A DNA stretch of 64,000 bases. Origin: Nocardioides marmoriginsengisoli. Lineage in GTDB: Bacteria; Actinomycetota; Actinomycetes; Propionibacteriales; Nocardioidaceae. Every line of letters begins with the position of its first letter. The first letter of the stretch is position 1. The translations under genes and the position numbers were made by a program. The stretch lies in assembly GCF_003725695.1 (NCBI RefSeq), contig NZ_RJSE01000006.1, positions 124,154 through 188,153 of the forward strand, given 5' to 3'. A model generated the notes under the pieces. It saw nothing but the letters and a program-made list of their open reading frames with translations. It had not been told where the DNA came from and did not search any database. Shown one piece after another: positions 34,883 through 43,779 of this stretch.

Positions 34883-35539
34883 TTAGCCAACGGGTGCCTC
34901 GGATGCGAAATCGGGTCCATGAATTGCCGGGTGGACGGTCTCGTTGTACGACGCCAGCCGGACCCCGCGCCCGCTCGGATCGTCCTCCAGAACCACCCAT
35001 CCGCAGTTGTCCAGGCCACGGAGCGTGTTCGCGACCTCGTCCGGCCAGCCGAGGAACGCGACCAGCGAGATCTTCAGGCAGGCGCCGTGGGAGACGACTA
35101 CGGAGGTCTCCTCGGCCGGCGTGGCCGACCAGATCTCGCGCAGCGCCGGCACCATCCGGTCGACGACCTGGGTGATCGTCTCGGCGCCGGGGACGTCGCC
35201 GGTGATGTGCCCGGCCTTCCAGGCTGCGTAGGACTCGGGGTACTTCTCGGCGAACTCGGGCACCGTCAGTCCGGCCCGCTCCCCCACGTCGAACTCCCGC
35301 AGCCGGGCGTCGTACGCGACCTCGAGGCCGGTCGCCGCGGCGATCCGTGCCGCCGTCTGGCGGGCTCGTGCGAGGTCGCTGCTCCACAGCGCCGTCGGCC
35401 CCATCTCCGCGAGGCACGGGGCGACCGCCTCCGCCTGGGCCCGGCCGACCTCGTCCAGGCCGACGTCGGTGTGCCCCTGGGCACGCCCTTCGAGGTTCCA
35501 GCCGGTGCGCCCGTGCCGGACCAGGACCAGCCGGGTCAC
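34883..35539 (-). CDS. Histidine phosphatase family protein
   Basis: 218 aa. The RHG motif is LVRHGRTGWN near the N-terminus; the second catalytic His is in SVVVSHGACLKI; the acidic residue is in REFDVGERAG. This is the phosphoglycerate mutase-like branch, probably a phosphatase, but the substrate is unknown. The GTG start (35539) overlaps the rsfS stop as GTGA and removes an Arg/Gly-rich non-homologous extension. In actinobacteria this gene usually follows rsfS. Confidence 0.92.
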   Translation of the reverse strand: MTRLVLVRHGRTGWNLEGRAQGHTDVGLDEVGRAQAEAVAPCLAEMGPTALWSSDLARARQTAARIAAATGLEVAYDARLREFDVGERAGLTVPEFAEKYPESYAAWKAGHITGDVPGAETITQVVDRMVPALREIWSATPAEETSVVVSHGACLKISLVAFLGWPDEVANTLRGLDNCGWVVLEDDPSGRGVRLASYNETVHPAIHGPDFASEAPVG

Positions 35540-35931
35540 TGGTCCTGAGCCGCCGCCGGCTCGACCGGTCCGACGACGTCGCTCACGTCGATCTCCGGGC
35601 AGTCCCGCCACAGCCGCTCCAGCGCGTAGAAGGCGCGCTCCTCGGTGTGCTGGACGTGCACGACGATGTCGGCGTAGTCGATCAGCGCCCAGCGGCCGTC
35701 GCGGACGCCCTCCCGCCGTACCGGCTTGGCGCCGAGCTCGCGGAGCACGTCCTCGATCTCGTCGACGACCGACTTCACCTGGCGGTCGTTGGCGGCGGTC
35801 GCCACCAGGAACGCGTCGGTGATCACCAGCTGCTCGGAGACGTCGAAGGCGACGATGTCGGTGGCCTTCTTCTCCGCCGCGGCCGCGGCCGCGGCCCGGA
35901 TCAGCTCGATGGCGCGGGGGGTGGCGGTCAT
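35536..35931 (-). CDS. rsfS: Ribosomal silencing factor RsfS
   Basis: 131 aa, Iojap/RsfS family. The core reads IVAFDVSEQLVITDAFLVAT, VDEIEDVLRELG, GRWALIDYADIVVHVQ and YALERLW. It binds ribosomal protein L14 on the 50S subunit and blocks subunit joining in slow growth. It is seven bases downstream of nadD and overlaps the phosphatase gene, the standard nadD-rsfS arrangement. Confidence 0.96.
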   Translation of the reverse strand: MTATPRAIELIRAAAAAAAEKKATDIVAFDVSEQLVITDAFLVATAANDRQVKSVVDEIEDVLRELGAKPVRREGVRDGRWALIDYADIVVHVQHTEERAFYALERLWRDCPEIDVSDVVGPVEPAAAQDQ

Positions 35932-35938
35932 GGCTTGC

Positions 35939-36520
35939 TCATTCCTGGGTTCCGTAGAGGTGGTGCTTCGAGATGTACTGCACGACGCCGTCGGGGACGA
36001 GGTACCAGACGGGTTGCCCGGCCGACGTCCGCTGCCGGCAGTCGGTGGACGAGATCGCCAGGGCCGGGATCTCCAGGATGGTGACCCGGTCGGCGGGGAT
36101 GCCCTCCAGCGACGCGGCGTTCATCTCGTACCCCGGCCGGGTGCAGCCGACGAAGTGCGCGAGGTCGAACAGGTCGGCGGCGTCCCGCCAGGTGAAGATC
36201 TCGGTGAGCGCGTCCGCCCCGGTGATGAAGTACAGATCGGCGTCCGGCAGCGAGGCCGAGAGCTCGCGCAGGGTGTCGATCGTGTACGTCGGCCCGTCCC
36301 GGTCGACGTCCACGCGGGAGACCTGGAACCGCGGGTTCGACGCGGTCGCGATCACGGTCATCAGGTACCGGTGCTCGGCCGAGGTGACCTCGCGGGCCGC
36401 CTTCTGCCACGGCTGGCCGGTCGGGACGAAGACGACCTCGTCGAGGTCGAACCAGGCCTGGGCCTCGCTGGCCGCGACCAAGTGACCGTGGTGGATGGGA
36501 TCGAAGGTCCCGCCCATCAC
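35939..36520 (-). CDS. nadD: Nicotinate-nucleotide adenylyltransferase
   Basis: 193 aa from GTG 36520. The nucleotidyltransferase motif [12 protein letters not shown] and the C-terminal ISSTDCRQR identify NadD, which makes deamido-NAD from NaMN and ATP. Homologues usually have about a dozen residues before the motif. Here those codons ([14 protein letters not shown]) are open but begin only with a CTG at 36562, which overlaps the stop of the upstream 53-aa gene as CTGA. The true start is therefore either GTG 36520 or the non-standard CTG. Confidence 0.94.
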   Translation of the reverse strand: MMGGTFDPIHHGHLVAASEAQAWFDLDEVVFVPTGQPWQKAAREVTSAEHRYLMTVIATASNPRFQVSRVDVDRDGPTYTIDTLRELSASLPDADLYFITGADALTEIFTWRDAADLFDLAHFVGCTRPGYEMNAASLEGIPADRVTILEIPALAISSTDCRQRTSAGQPVWYLVPDGVVQYISKHHLYGTQE

Positions 36521-36558
36521 GCCGACGCGGCGACGCGTGCCCGTCGCTGTGTTGCCGG

Positions 36559-36720
36559 TCAGGAGTGCTCGCGTCCGTTGCCGAAGGCCAGCAGCGCGCC
36601 CAGCAGCGCGAGCAGGAGCAGCAGGATGCCGCCGCCGATGTAGTACGGGGCCATGAAGTGGCCCTCCTCGGCAGCTGCGGCGCCGCCGCCGGACGAGAGC
36701 AGGGCGAACAAGATCGTCAT
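36559..36720 (-). CDS. 53-aa membrane protein upstream of nadD
   Basis: Short gene with ATG 36720 and TGA at 36559. A Gly/Ala-rich N-terminal part ([20 protein letters not shown]) is followed by one strong helix ([18 protein letters not shown]) and a short charged tail. A -10 TAGGGT sits seven bases upstream of ATG, so it starts a likely leaderless message that continues into nadD-rsfS-phosphatase. Function unknown; the coherent single-helix design and coupling support it as real. Confidence 0.75.
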   Translation of the reverse strand: MTILFALLSSGGGAAAAEEGHFMAPYYIGGGILLLLLALLGALLAFGNGREHS

Positions 36721-36727
36721 GCCCCGT

Positions 36728-36733
36728 ACCCTA
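36728..36733 (-). promoter_or_regulatory. -10 element of the 53-aa gene/nadD/rsfS unit
   Basis: TAGGGT on the minus strand, seven bases before ATG 36720, with no ribosome site. Confidence 0.5.
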
Positions 36734-36748
36734 CCGGGCCGTGCTTCC

Positions 36749-37948
36749 CTACTGGCGCGCCGCCAGCAGGTCGGACACCATCGCCTCCAATTTCGGCAGG
36801 TCGACGGTGATGTCGGCGACCACGAACGCGGCCCGGGTGGCCGGCACCGCCGGTCCCGCTCCGGAGAGGTACCGGTAGTCCAGGCCGGCGACGCCGCAGG
36901 CCACCTTCCAGAAGTCCGGGAACATGCACTGGCTCGGGAACAGCTCCACCAGCGCCGATCCGGGGCTGCAGAACGGCAGGTTGGCGAGCGAGGCCCCGTG
37001 CGGAGCGACGATCACGTCGGCCTCGGCGAACGCGCTGATCTGCTCGTCGATGGAGAGCACGCCGGTGTCGACGAGCTCGAAGCCGAGCGGTGCGAGCAGT
37101 GCCATCACCTCGGTCTCGTTGAGCACCGAGCGGTTGTTCCGGGCAGCGCCCCGGGTTAGGTACAGGTGCTTGCCCGGGACCCGCTGGAGACCGGCGGGGA
37201 CCATCCGCTCACGGATCACCTCGGAGACCCAGGGCGGGTTCCGCTCGTCGATCGAGGCGAGGCTGGGCACCACCAGCGTCTCCGCCCGGACGTGCGGGAC
37301 CTCGGAGCTGTTGACGACGTCGTCCGGCCCGATCCCCCAGACCGCGAGCAGGTCGCGCTGCCAGCCCTTCGAGTAGGGCACGTACCAACGGTCCGGGCGC
37401 TCGACGCCGGCCTGCTCCAGCACCGACAGGCGGGGCAGGACGTCGTGCAGGAAGTGGTAGTAGTTGGCGTCGCCCCGGCTGGTCAGCACCCCGAGCCGAC
37501 CGGGCACGTCGACCGGGTCGGGCGGGAACGGGTGCAGGAACATCGGGTGCTCCCGCGGCCGGGTGGTGCCGAAGTACCGGCACTGCTCCCAGAGCCAGCG
37601 GTTCCGCTCGGTGACGACCACGGCGTGCGGGTGCAGCACCCGCCCGCGGGTGAGCTCGAGCACCCCGATCCGCTCGGCCGTCTCGGTCAGCGCCTCCTCG
37701 AAGCACCAGTAGGGCGTCGGGTCGCCGATCGGGCGGTCCCGGCGCAGGACCTCCTCCGGCCGGGCCAGGGTGAACCGCCCGCCGTCGAGGGCGGCGTCCT
37801 CCATCGTCATCGCGACCCCGGTCGGCAGCCAGCCGCCGCGGAGCTTGCTCAGCCGGACCGTGGCCGGCGAGACCGCCCGGGTCCCGGCGGTGTAGCCGCG
37901 CTTGAGCGGGCCGAAGAACGGACGCAGGCCCTCGGAGAGACGAACCAT
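36749..37948 (-). CDS. GT61-family glycosyltransferase (DUF563)
   Basis: 399 aa. GT61-type motifs are TSRGDANYYHFLHDVLPRLS, RWYVPYSKGWQRDLL, KHLYLTRGAARNNRSVLNE and the C-terminal ADVIVAPHGASLANLPFCSPG with LVELFPSQ. Members transfer pentoses or hexoses onto glycans. ATG 37948 lies seven bases after the stop of the tandem FkbM methyltransferase, so they form an operon and the products probably modify one surface glycan. The longer open frame upstream overlaps that gene and is rejected. Confidence 0.9.
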   Translation of the reverse strand: MVRLSEGLRPFFGPLKRGYTAGTRAVSPATVRLSKLRGGWLPTGVAMTMEDAALDGGRFTLARPEEVLRRDRPIGDPTPYWCFEEALTETAERIGVLELTRGRVLHPHAVVVTERNRWLWEQCRYFGTTRPREHPMFLHPFPPDPVDVPGRLGVLTSRGDANYYHFLHDVLPRLSVLEQAGVERPDRWYVPYSKGWQRDLLAVWGIGPDDVVNSSEVPHVRAETLVVPSLASIDERNPPWVSEVIRERMVPAGLQRVPGKHLYLTRGAARNNRSVLNETEVMALLAPLGFELVDTGVLSIDEQISAFAEADVIVAPHGASLANLPFCSPGSALVELFPSQCMFPDFWKVACGVAGLDYRYLSGAGPAVPATRAAFVVADITVDLPKLEAMVSDLLAARQ

Positions 37949-37955
37949 CCGAGGA

Positions 37956-39653
37956 TCAGTGCTTCGGGAAGCCGACGGGACCGCGGGCAAGCCAAGCCAG
38001 ACCCAGGTCCGCCTTGTACGACGCGTTGCCGACCAGGTGCAGGCCGACACCCGCGAACCAGGCCCGCAGCTCGGCCCAGGACTCGCCGGGGACGTCGTGG
38101 TACTCCAGGACGACCCGCTCGACGTTCGCCCAGCTCTCCGGCGAGGAGTTGTAGACCAGGCCGTACTCGCCGCCCTCGCAGTCCATCTTGACCAGCGTGA
38201 TCGGGCCGGGGGCCGCGGCGATCGCCTCGTCGAAGCTGATCGTGGGCACCTTGACGCCGGCACCCTCGTACGGCGCGTCGTCGACCGGCTTGTGGTCGAC
38301 CAGGTTGTTGAGCCCGCTGGCCCCGCCGTGGTCGTCGAAGAGCGCGAACCCGGTCTCCCCGGCCAGCGCGGCGTCGACGACGGTGATCCGCGAACCCAGG
38401 CCGTTCTGCTCGATGTTGCGGCGCAGGTACGACGCGGTGCCGGCGGACGGCTCGAAGCAGGTGACCGAGACGGTCGGGAGCACCTCGACCAGGCTGCAGG
38501 CGAAGGTCCCCACGTGCGCGCCGACGTCGAAGGCGTTGATCTCGCGACCCTGGTAGGCCTCGGTGAACCAGTCGAGCTTGTACTCCTCCTCGGCGTACTG
38601 CTCGTAGGTCGGCACCCGGGCGCCCGGCACGTTCGGAACGGTGATCTTCTGGCCCGACCGGGTCTCGAAGGTCAGCTCGCTCGGACCGACGCCGACCTTC
38701 TCCCGGACCAGGCCGGAGAGCAGCGAGGGCCAGTTCGAGAAGGTCTTGCGGGTCTGCCGCACCCGGCGCACGTTGTGCGCGACCTTGCTGGCGAGCCCGC
38801 GCGGCCCGGAGCCGTCGTGGTCGCGCAGCGGCGTCCGGGAGAGCCAGGCGGTGCCGGCGATCGGCGAGCGCAGGTCGCGGAGCACGTGCAGGCCGACCGA
38901 GGCGAACCAGGCGCGCAGCTCCTCCCAGGACTCGTCCGGCATGGTGTGGTACTCGAGGACCAGGCGCTGCACGTTCGCCCAGCTCTCCTTCGAGGACTTG
39001 TAGACGAGCTCGTACTCACCGCCCTCGCAGTCCATCTTGATCAGCTCGACGGGTCCGCGCGCGTTGGCAACCACGTCGTCGAACGGGACCGTCTCGACCC
39101 GGACGCCGGAGCCGTCGAGGTGGTCCTCGAAGGCCAGGTGGTTGTGGCCGGAGCCCGCCCCCTGCAGGTCGAGGATGGCGAAGCCGTGCTCGCCGGTCAG
39201 CGCCTTCTGGTAGGTGTGGATCCGCTCCCCGTTGCCGTTCACCTCGACGTTCGACTTCAGGTACTGGTAGGTGTCCGGCGCCGGCTCGAAGCAGTCGATG
39301 GTCGCCGACGGGTGCGTCGCGGCCAGCTGGGTCGCGAAGGTGCCCACGTGGGCGCCCACGTCGAGGACGTGGATCGGTCGGTCGATCAGGTCGCCGAGGA
39401 ACCAGCGCAGGTCGTAGCAGTCCTCCGCGAAGACCTCGTAGACGGGGACCCGGGCACCGGGAGCGTTCGGGATCGAGATCGTCTGCCCGCTGCGGGCGTG
39501 GAAGGTCAGCACCTCCGGGCCCTCGGCCACCTTCTCCCGCGCGACACCGGCGAGCAGGCCCGGCCAGTTGGAGAAAGCCCGCGGCGTCTGCAGGAGACGG
39601 CGGAGCTCGTAGCGCAGGACCCAGGCCCGGGAGTTGTCCGATTCAACGATCAC
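37956..39653 (-). CDS. Tandem FkbM-family methyltransferase (two fused copies)
   Basis: 565 aa made of two homologous units with a period of about 278 residues. Motif I is VLDVGAHVGTFA at 96-107 and AFDVGAHVGTFA at 374-385. Each unit also has FSNWP..L, PGARVP.YE, IKMDCEGGEYELVY/VKMDCEGGEYGLVY and ESWANV.R.VLEYH. FkbM enzymes O-methylate sugars or polyketides with SAM. Both copies keep the SAM loop and DCEGGE motif, so both may be active. The GTG start has TAGGGT seven bases upstream and no ribosome site. Confidence 0.93.
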   Translation of the reverse strand: MIVESDNSRAWVLRYELRRLLQTPRAFSNWPGLLAGVAREKVAEGPEVLTFHARSGQTISIPNAPGARVPVYEVFAEDCYDLRWFLGDLIDRPIHVLDVGAHVGTFATQLAATHPSATIDCFEPAPDTYQYLKSNVEVNGNGERIHTYQKALTGEHGFAILDLQGAGSGHNHLAFEDHLDGSGVRVETVPFDDVVANARGPVELIKMDCEGGEYELVYKSSKESWANVQRLVLEYHTMPDESWEELRAWFASVGLHVLRDLRSPIAGTAWLSRTPLRDHDGSGPRGLASKVAHNVRRVRQTRKTFSNWPSLLSGLVREKVGVGPSELTFETRSGQKITVPNVPGARVPTYEQYAEEEYKLDWFTEAYQGREINAFDVGAHVGTFACSLVEVLPTVSVTCFEPSAGTASYLRRNIEQNGLGSRITVVDAALAGETGFALFDDHGGASGLNNLVDHKPVDDAPYEGAGVKVPTISFDEAIAAAPGPITLVKMDCEGGEYGLVYNSSPESWANVERVVLEYHDVPGESWAELRAWFAGVGLHLVGNASYKADLGLAWLARGPVGFPKH

Positions 39654-39660
39654 GCGGCGT

Positions 39661-39666
39661 ACCCTA
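39661..39666 (-). promoter_or_regulatory. -10 element of the FkbM/GT61 unit
   Basis: TAGGGT on the minus strand, seven bases before GTG 39653; probable leaderless transcript. Confidence 0.5.
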
Positions 39667-39729
39667 CCGGCCTGCGGCTGCGCATTCCGGTGAGTCCGGA
39701 AGTTCGTCGGCGCGCCCGCGGGGACGGGC

Positions 39730-40203
39730 TCAACCGAACAGGTGCGGGACCACGTCCTTGACCCAGTCGGCCCCTTCGAGGACCAGCCAGAAGCGCAGGA
39801 TCCGGCCGATCAGGCAGGTCACCACGAAGACCGCGAAGTTCATCCGGAGCGAGCCGGCCAGCACCGCGATGATCGCCAGCGGCGGGAACCCGGAGAACGC
39901 CGAGGCGAAGCAGATCGCGCCGGCCAGCACCGGGCGGCCGACGATCCGCTGGTGCCACTTCTGGTACGACGCCTGCCACTTCTCGGTCTCCATCTTGCGC
40001 GCCAGCCAGCTGATCTTCATCGAGTGGATGCCGGCGTAGTACCAGATGATCTTGCCGAGGGTCTGGCCCGTGCCCGCCACGACGGCCAGCCAGAGCGCGC
40101 GGTCCTGGGAGTGCGGGATCGCGGCCAGGTAGACCTCGGCGTTGAGGACAGGGATGAGCGCCGACGCCACCGAGAACAGGAACGTCCCCAGGATCAGGCT
40201 CAC
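39730..40203 (-). CDS. VTT/SNARE-associated (YqaA-like) membrane protein
   Basis: 157 aa from GTG 40203. About four to five helices, with VLNAEVYLAAIPHSQD, AGTGQTLGKIIWYYAG and the ASAFSGFPPLAIIAVLAGSL motif of the DedA/VTT fold. These proteins move or flip lipids or couple to ion gradients. GTGA overlap with the CDP-alcohol phosphatidyltransferase suggests a joint lipid role. The longer open frame upstream is a shadow of that gene. Confidence 0.85.
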   Translation of the reverse strand: MSLILGTFLFSVASALIPVLNAEVYLAAIPHSQDRALWLAVVAGTGQTLGKIIWYYAGIHSMKISWLARKMETEKWQASYQKWHQRIVGRPVLAGAICFASAFSGFPPLAIIAVLAGSLRMNFAVFVVTCLIGRILRFWLVLEGADWVKDVVPHLFG

Positions 40204-40895
40204 GCTCCGGAGGCCTGCTCGCTCGTGGTCGCCAGCCCGGTGCCCCCGGGGATCGGGAGCCCGACGGTGGCGAAGAGCCGGATCAGCATCGCGATCTTGA
40301 AGATCAGCAGCGCGCCGGCGACGATCACCCCGAGCCACCACGCCTGGGTGACGAGCAGCATCACCGCGAAGAGGGCCGAGTTGACCGCCTTGGCGGGGTG
40401 TGACCAGTTGAGCTTGTAGATCGTCGGGTCGACCACCCAGAAGTAGTTGGGGCTGCGGATCTTCCAGGCCAGGAAGGCGATCGACAGGAAGCAGTCGATC
40501 ACCATGAACTCGGCCAGGTAGAGCAGCACGGCGACGGTGAACTCCGGGTGCAGCCAGGCCAGGCCGAAGTAGAAGGCGGCCGAGCACATCCGGTCGCTCA
40601 TGATGTCCAGGACGGCACCGATCCGGGTCTCGTGGTGCATCCGGCGGGCCACCTGACCGTCGAGGCTGTCCCCCGCCCAGTAGACGACCAGGGCGATCGT
40701 GAGCAGCTTGAGCGCCGGGCTCCAGAACTCGCCGTCCTCGGGGACGCCCTCGTTGATCGCGAGACCGACCAGCACGATGCAGGCGATCGTCCGGATGAAC
40801 GTGATGATCGTGGCCGGCGTGAGCACCCGCTCGGTCGCCGGGTCGGCCCAGACGTCCAGGGTCGACGCGTCGGTCCCTGCGGTGAAGCCCTTCAC
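40200..40895 (-). CDS. CDP-alcohol phosphatidyltransferase family protein
   Basis: 231 aa, about six helices. The complete motif [16 protein letters not shown] followed by [11 protein letters not shown] gives D-x2-DG-x2-AR-x8-G-x3-D-x3-D. Such enzymes join CDP-diacylglycerol to an alcohol phosphate at the membrane; the acceptor (glycerol-P, inositol-P or other) cannot be told. GTG 40895 overlaps the proA stop, and its own stop overlaps the VTT gene, so it is translationally coupled on both sides. Confidence 0.92.
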   Translation of the reverse strand: MKGFTAGTDASTLDVWADPATERVLTPATIITFIRTIACIVLVGLAINEGVPEDGEFWSPALKLLTIALVVYWAGDSLDGQVARRMHHETRIGAVLDIMSDRMCSAAFYFGLAWLHPEFTVAVLLYLAEFMVIDCFLSIAFLAWKIRSPNYFWVVDPTIYKLNWSHPAKAVNSALFAVMLLVTQAWWLGVIVAGALLIFKIAMLIRLFATVGLPIPGGTGLATTSEQASGA

Positions 40896-42136
40896 CGGAC
40901 GTGGCCGTCGCCGGTGACCACGTACTTGCTGGTGGTCATCTCCGGAAGGCCCAGCGGGCCGCGAGCGTGCAGCTTCTGGGTGGAGATGCCGATCTCGGCG
41001 CCGAACCCGAACTCGCCGCCGTCGGTGAACCGGGTGGAGGCGTTGACCATCACCGCGGCGGAGTCGACCTCGGCGGTGAACCGGCGGGCTGCCGCCTGCG
41101 ACCCGGTGACGATCGCCTCGGTGTGGCCCGAGGAGTGCGCCCGGATGTGCTCGATCGCCGCGGCGATGTCCGGGACGACGGCAGCGGAGATGTCCAGCGA
41201 CAGGTACTCGGCGTCCCAGTCCTCCGGGCCGGCCGGGACGACGCCGTCGAAGGCCGCGAAGGGCGCGTCGCCGTGGATGGTCACCCCGGCATCCTGCAGG
41301 GCGGCGACCACCAGGGGCAGGAAGGACTCGGCGACCTCCTGGTGAACGAGCAGCGACTCCGCGGAGTTGCAGACCGAGGTGCGGTGGGTCTTCGAGTTGA
41401 GCACGATCGCCAGCGCCATCTCCAGGTCGGCGTCGGCGTCGACGTACACGTGGCAGTTGCCGACCCCGGTCTCGATCACCGGCACCGTCGACTCCTCGAC
41501 GACCGAGCGGATCAGGCCGGCGCCGCCGCGCGGGATCAGCACGTCGACGAGCCCGCGCGCCCGCATCAGCTCCTTGACCGCGTCGTGGCCTTCGCCCGGC
41601 ACCAGCGCGACGATGTCAGCAGGCAGCCCGGCCGACTCGGCGGCGGCGCGGAGGACGGCGACGATGGCGGTGTTCGACGAGAGCGCGCTCGACGAACCGC
41701 GCAGCAGCACCGCGTTGCCGCTCTTGAGGCAGATCCCGGCGGCATCCGCGGTGACGTTGGGCCGGGCCTCGTAGATCACGCCGACCACACCGAACGGGAC
41801 CGTGATCTGGCGCAGCTCCAGGCCGTTGGCGAGGGTGGACCCGCGCAGCACCTCGCCGACCGGGTCGGGCAGCCCGGCTACGTCGCGGAGCCCCTGGGCC
41901 ATCCCGGCCACCCGGGCGGCGTCCAGCCGGAGTCGGTCGATCATGTGGGCCGGCGTACCTGCTCCCTCGGCCTTGGCGACGTCCGCGGCGTTCGCCGCCA
42001 GGATCGCCTCCTGCTGGTCCAGCAGAGCAGTGGCCATCGCCTCGAGAGCGGCGTCCTTGGTCGCCCGGGTCGCCAGGGCGAGGACGTTCGCCGCCTGACG
42101 AGCACGGGAAGCGACCTGCGTGATCGTCTCGGACAT
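40892..42136 (-). CDS. proA: Gamma-glutamyl phosphate reductase
   Basis: 414 aa, aldehyde dehydrogenase fold. Markers are [36 protein letters not shown], the catalytic Cys region [16 protein letters not shown] and [25 protein letters not shown]. It reduces gamma-glutamyl phosphate with NADPH in proline synthesis, the step after ProB, encoded about 500 bases upstream. ATG 42136 ([11 protein letters not shown]) is chosen over an upstream extension. Confidence 0.97.
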   Translation of the reverse strand: MSETITQVASRARQAANVLALATRATKDAALEAMATALLDQQEAILAANAADVAKAEGAGTPAHMIDRLRLDAARVAGMAQGLRDVAGLPDPVGEVLRGSTLANGLELRQITVPFGVVGVIYEARPNVTADAAGICLKSGNAVLLRGSSSALSSNTAIVAVLRAAAESAGLPADIVALVPGEGHDAVKELMRARGLVDVLIPRGGAGLIRSVVEESTVPVIETGVGNCHVYVDADADLEMALAIVLNSKTHRTSVCNSAESLLVHQEVAESFLPLVVAALQDAGVTIHGDAPFAAFDGVVPAGPEDWDAEYLSLDISAAVVPDIAAAIEHIRAHSSGHTEAIVTGSQAAARRFTAEVDSAAVMVNASTRFTDGGEFGFGAEIGISTQKLHARGPLGLPEMTTSKYVVTGDGHVR

Positions 42137-42180
42137 GCCGCCCAGCGTAGGCCATTCACCCACGGGTCAGCGGGCGGACC

Positions 42181-42540
42181 TCAGAGGTGGAACGGATGCG
42201 GCGCCGGTGCCGTCAGCTGGTCCGACCGGACCCCGCCGCGCGTGTCGCGCACCGACTTCTCGACGACCTCGAGGCCGACCGTCTCCCAGTTCGGCAGCCC
42301 GGCCGACTCGCGGTGCTCGCTCCAGAGCCGGAGCGCGAGGGAGGCCACGTCGAGCATCGCCGCGCCCTCGTCCCAGAACTGGAGCTCGGCGCTGTTCTGG
42401 GTGAACTCGACGGTGTCGATGAACGGGCGCTCCTCGCGGAGACGGGACAGCGCGCCGCGCAGCAGCATCGGCTCGACCGTGTCACCGGCGACCGTCAGCG
42501 TGACGTGCCACAACCGCCTGTCCTGCTCCGACACCGACAC
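42181..42540 (-). CDS. Conserved-looking hypothetical protein between proB and proA
   Basis: 119 aa, cytosolic: WHVTLTVAGDTVEPMLLRGA, FIDTVEFTQNSAELQFWDEG, then MLDVASLALRLWSEHRESAG and PNWETVGLEVV. No family is recognised; the alpha/beta pattern resembles a small binding domain. The GTG start has GGGAGG upstream. Its position between proB and proA suggests co-expression, not necessarily a role in proline synthesis. Confidence 0.8.
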   Translation of the reverse strand: MSVSEQDRRLWHVTLTVAGDTVEPMLLRGALSRLREERPFIDTVEFTQNSAELQFWDEGAAMLDVASLALRLWSEHRESAGLPNWETVGLEVVEKSVRDTRGGVRSDQLTAPAPHPFHL

Positions 42541-42657
42541 GCCTCCCTTCCCCTGTGGACCACCAGTCTGCTGGACCGTGAACGGGCAGGAGACGCGAAT
42601 CGACGAACTGGGGAGTCCGAACTGGACCAGTTGTCCCGGAGGTGTGACGTTGCGGAC

Positions 42658-43779
42658 CTAGTTGCCGCTGAGCAACGTGAGGTCGTCGCGGTGCACGACC
42701 TCGCGCTCGTACGACGCCCCCAGCTCCGCGGCCAGGGCGCGGGTCGAGCGGCCCATCAGCGCGGGCAGCTCGGCAGCGTCGTAGTTGACCAGCCCGCGGG
42801 CGATCACCCGGCCGTCCGGACCGACCAGGTCCACCGGGTCGCCGTCCACGAAGCTTCCGGTCACGCCGGTGATCCCGGCCGGGAGCAGCGAGGCCTTCCG
42901 CTCGGTGAGCGCCTTCACGGCGCCGGCGTCGACCACGATCGATCCCTTCCCCGAGGTGGCGTGCGCCAGCCAGAGCATCCGCGCCGAGCGGCGCTTGCCG
43001 GTCGCGTGGAAGAAGGTGCCGACCTGCTCGCCGGCCAGTGCAGCGGCGGCCTGGGGCGCCCCGGTCAGTACCACCGGGATGCCAGCGCCGGTGGCGATCC
43101 GAGCGGCCTCGAGCTTGGTGGTCATCCCGCCAGTGCCGACGCCCGCCGCGCCGGCCTTGCCGACCGTGACCCGGTCGAGGTCGGCGTCGCCGCGCACGTC
43201 GGTGACGAGGCTGCTGCCGGGTGCCGTCGGCGGTCCGTCGTACAGGCCGTCGACGTCGGAGAGCAGCACCAGCAGGTCGGCGCGGACCAGGTGCGCGACC
43301 AGAGCGGCCAGCCGGTCGTTGTCGCCGAACCGGATCTCGCTGGTGGCCACGGTGTCGTTCTCGTTGACGATCGGCACCACCCCCATCTCGAGCAGGGTGG
43401 CGAAGGTGCGCTGCGCGTTGCGGTGGTGCCCGCGCCGGGTGACGTCGTCGAGGGTGAGCAGCACCTGGCCGGTCACCTGGTCGTGCCGGGCGAACTCCTC
43501 GGTGTAGCGGTGCACCAGGATGCCCTGGCCGACCGAGGCCGCCGCCTGCTGGCGGGCCAGGTCGCGGGGACGGCGCTTCAGGTTCAGCGGTGCCAGCCCG
43601 GCCGCGATCGCTCCGGAGGAGACCAGGACGACCTCGACCCCGGAGCCGTGCGCCGTCGCCAGCGTGTTGACCAGCGCGCGAACGCGCTCGGGGTCGATCC
43701 CGCCGGCTGCTGTGGTCAAGGAGGACGATCCGACCTTGACGACGATCCGACGTGCGTCGAGGACCGCCTGCCTGGTCAT
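42658..43779 (-). CDS. proB: Glutamate 5-kinase
   Basis: 373 aa. The amino-acid kinase domain has [48 protein letters not shown] and [12 protein letters not shown]. The C-terminal PUA domain (about 285-365) includes [13 protein letters not shown]. It phosphorylates glutamate and is feedback-inhibited by proline in most bacteria. ATG 43779 overlaps the obgE stop as ATGA. Confidence 0.97.
   Translation of the reverse strand: MTRQAVLDARRIVVKVGSSSLTTAAGGIDPERVRALVNTLATAHGSGVEVVLVSSGAIAAGLAPLNLKRRPRDLARQQAAASVGQGILVHRYTEEFARHDQVTGQVLLTLDDVTRRGHHRNAQRTFATLLEMGVVPIVNENDTVATSEIRFGDNDRLAALVAHLVRADLLVLLSDVDGLYDGPPTAPGSSLVTDVRGDADLDRVTVGKAGAAGVGTGGMTTKLEAARIATGAGIPVVLTGAPQAAAALAGEQVGTFFHATGKRRSARMLWLAHATSGKGSIVVDAGAVKALTERKASLLPAGITGVTGSFVDGDPVDLVGPDGRVIARGLVNYDAAELPALMGRSTRALAAELGASYEREVVHRDDLTLLSGN

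Noticed and set aside
36749..38263. Longer GT61 frame starting at 38263
   Set aside because: The extra 105 codons overlap the FkbM gene in another frame and are Arg/Ser-rich shadow sequence.
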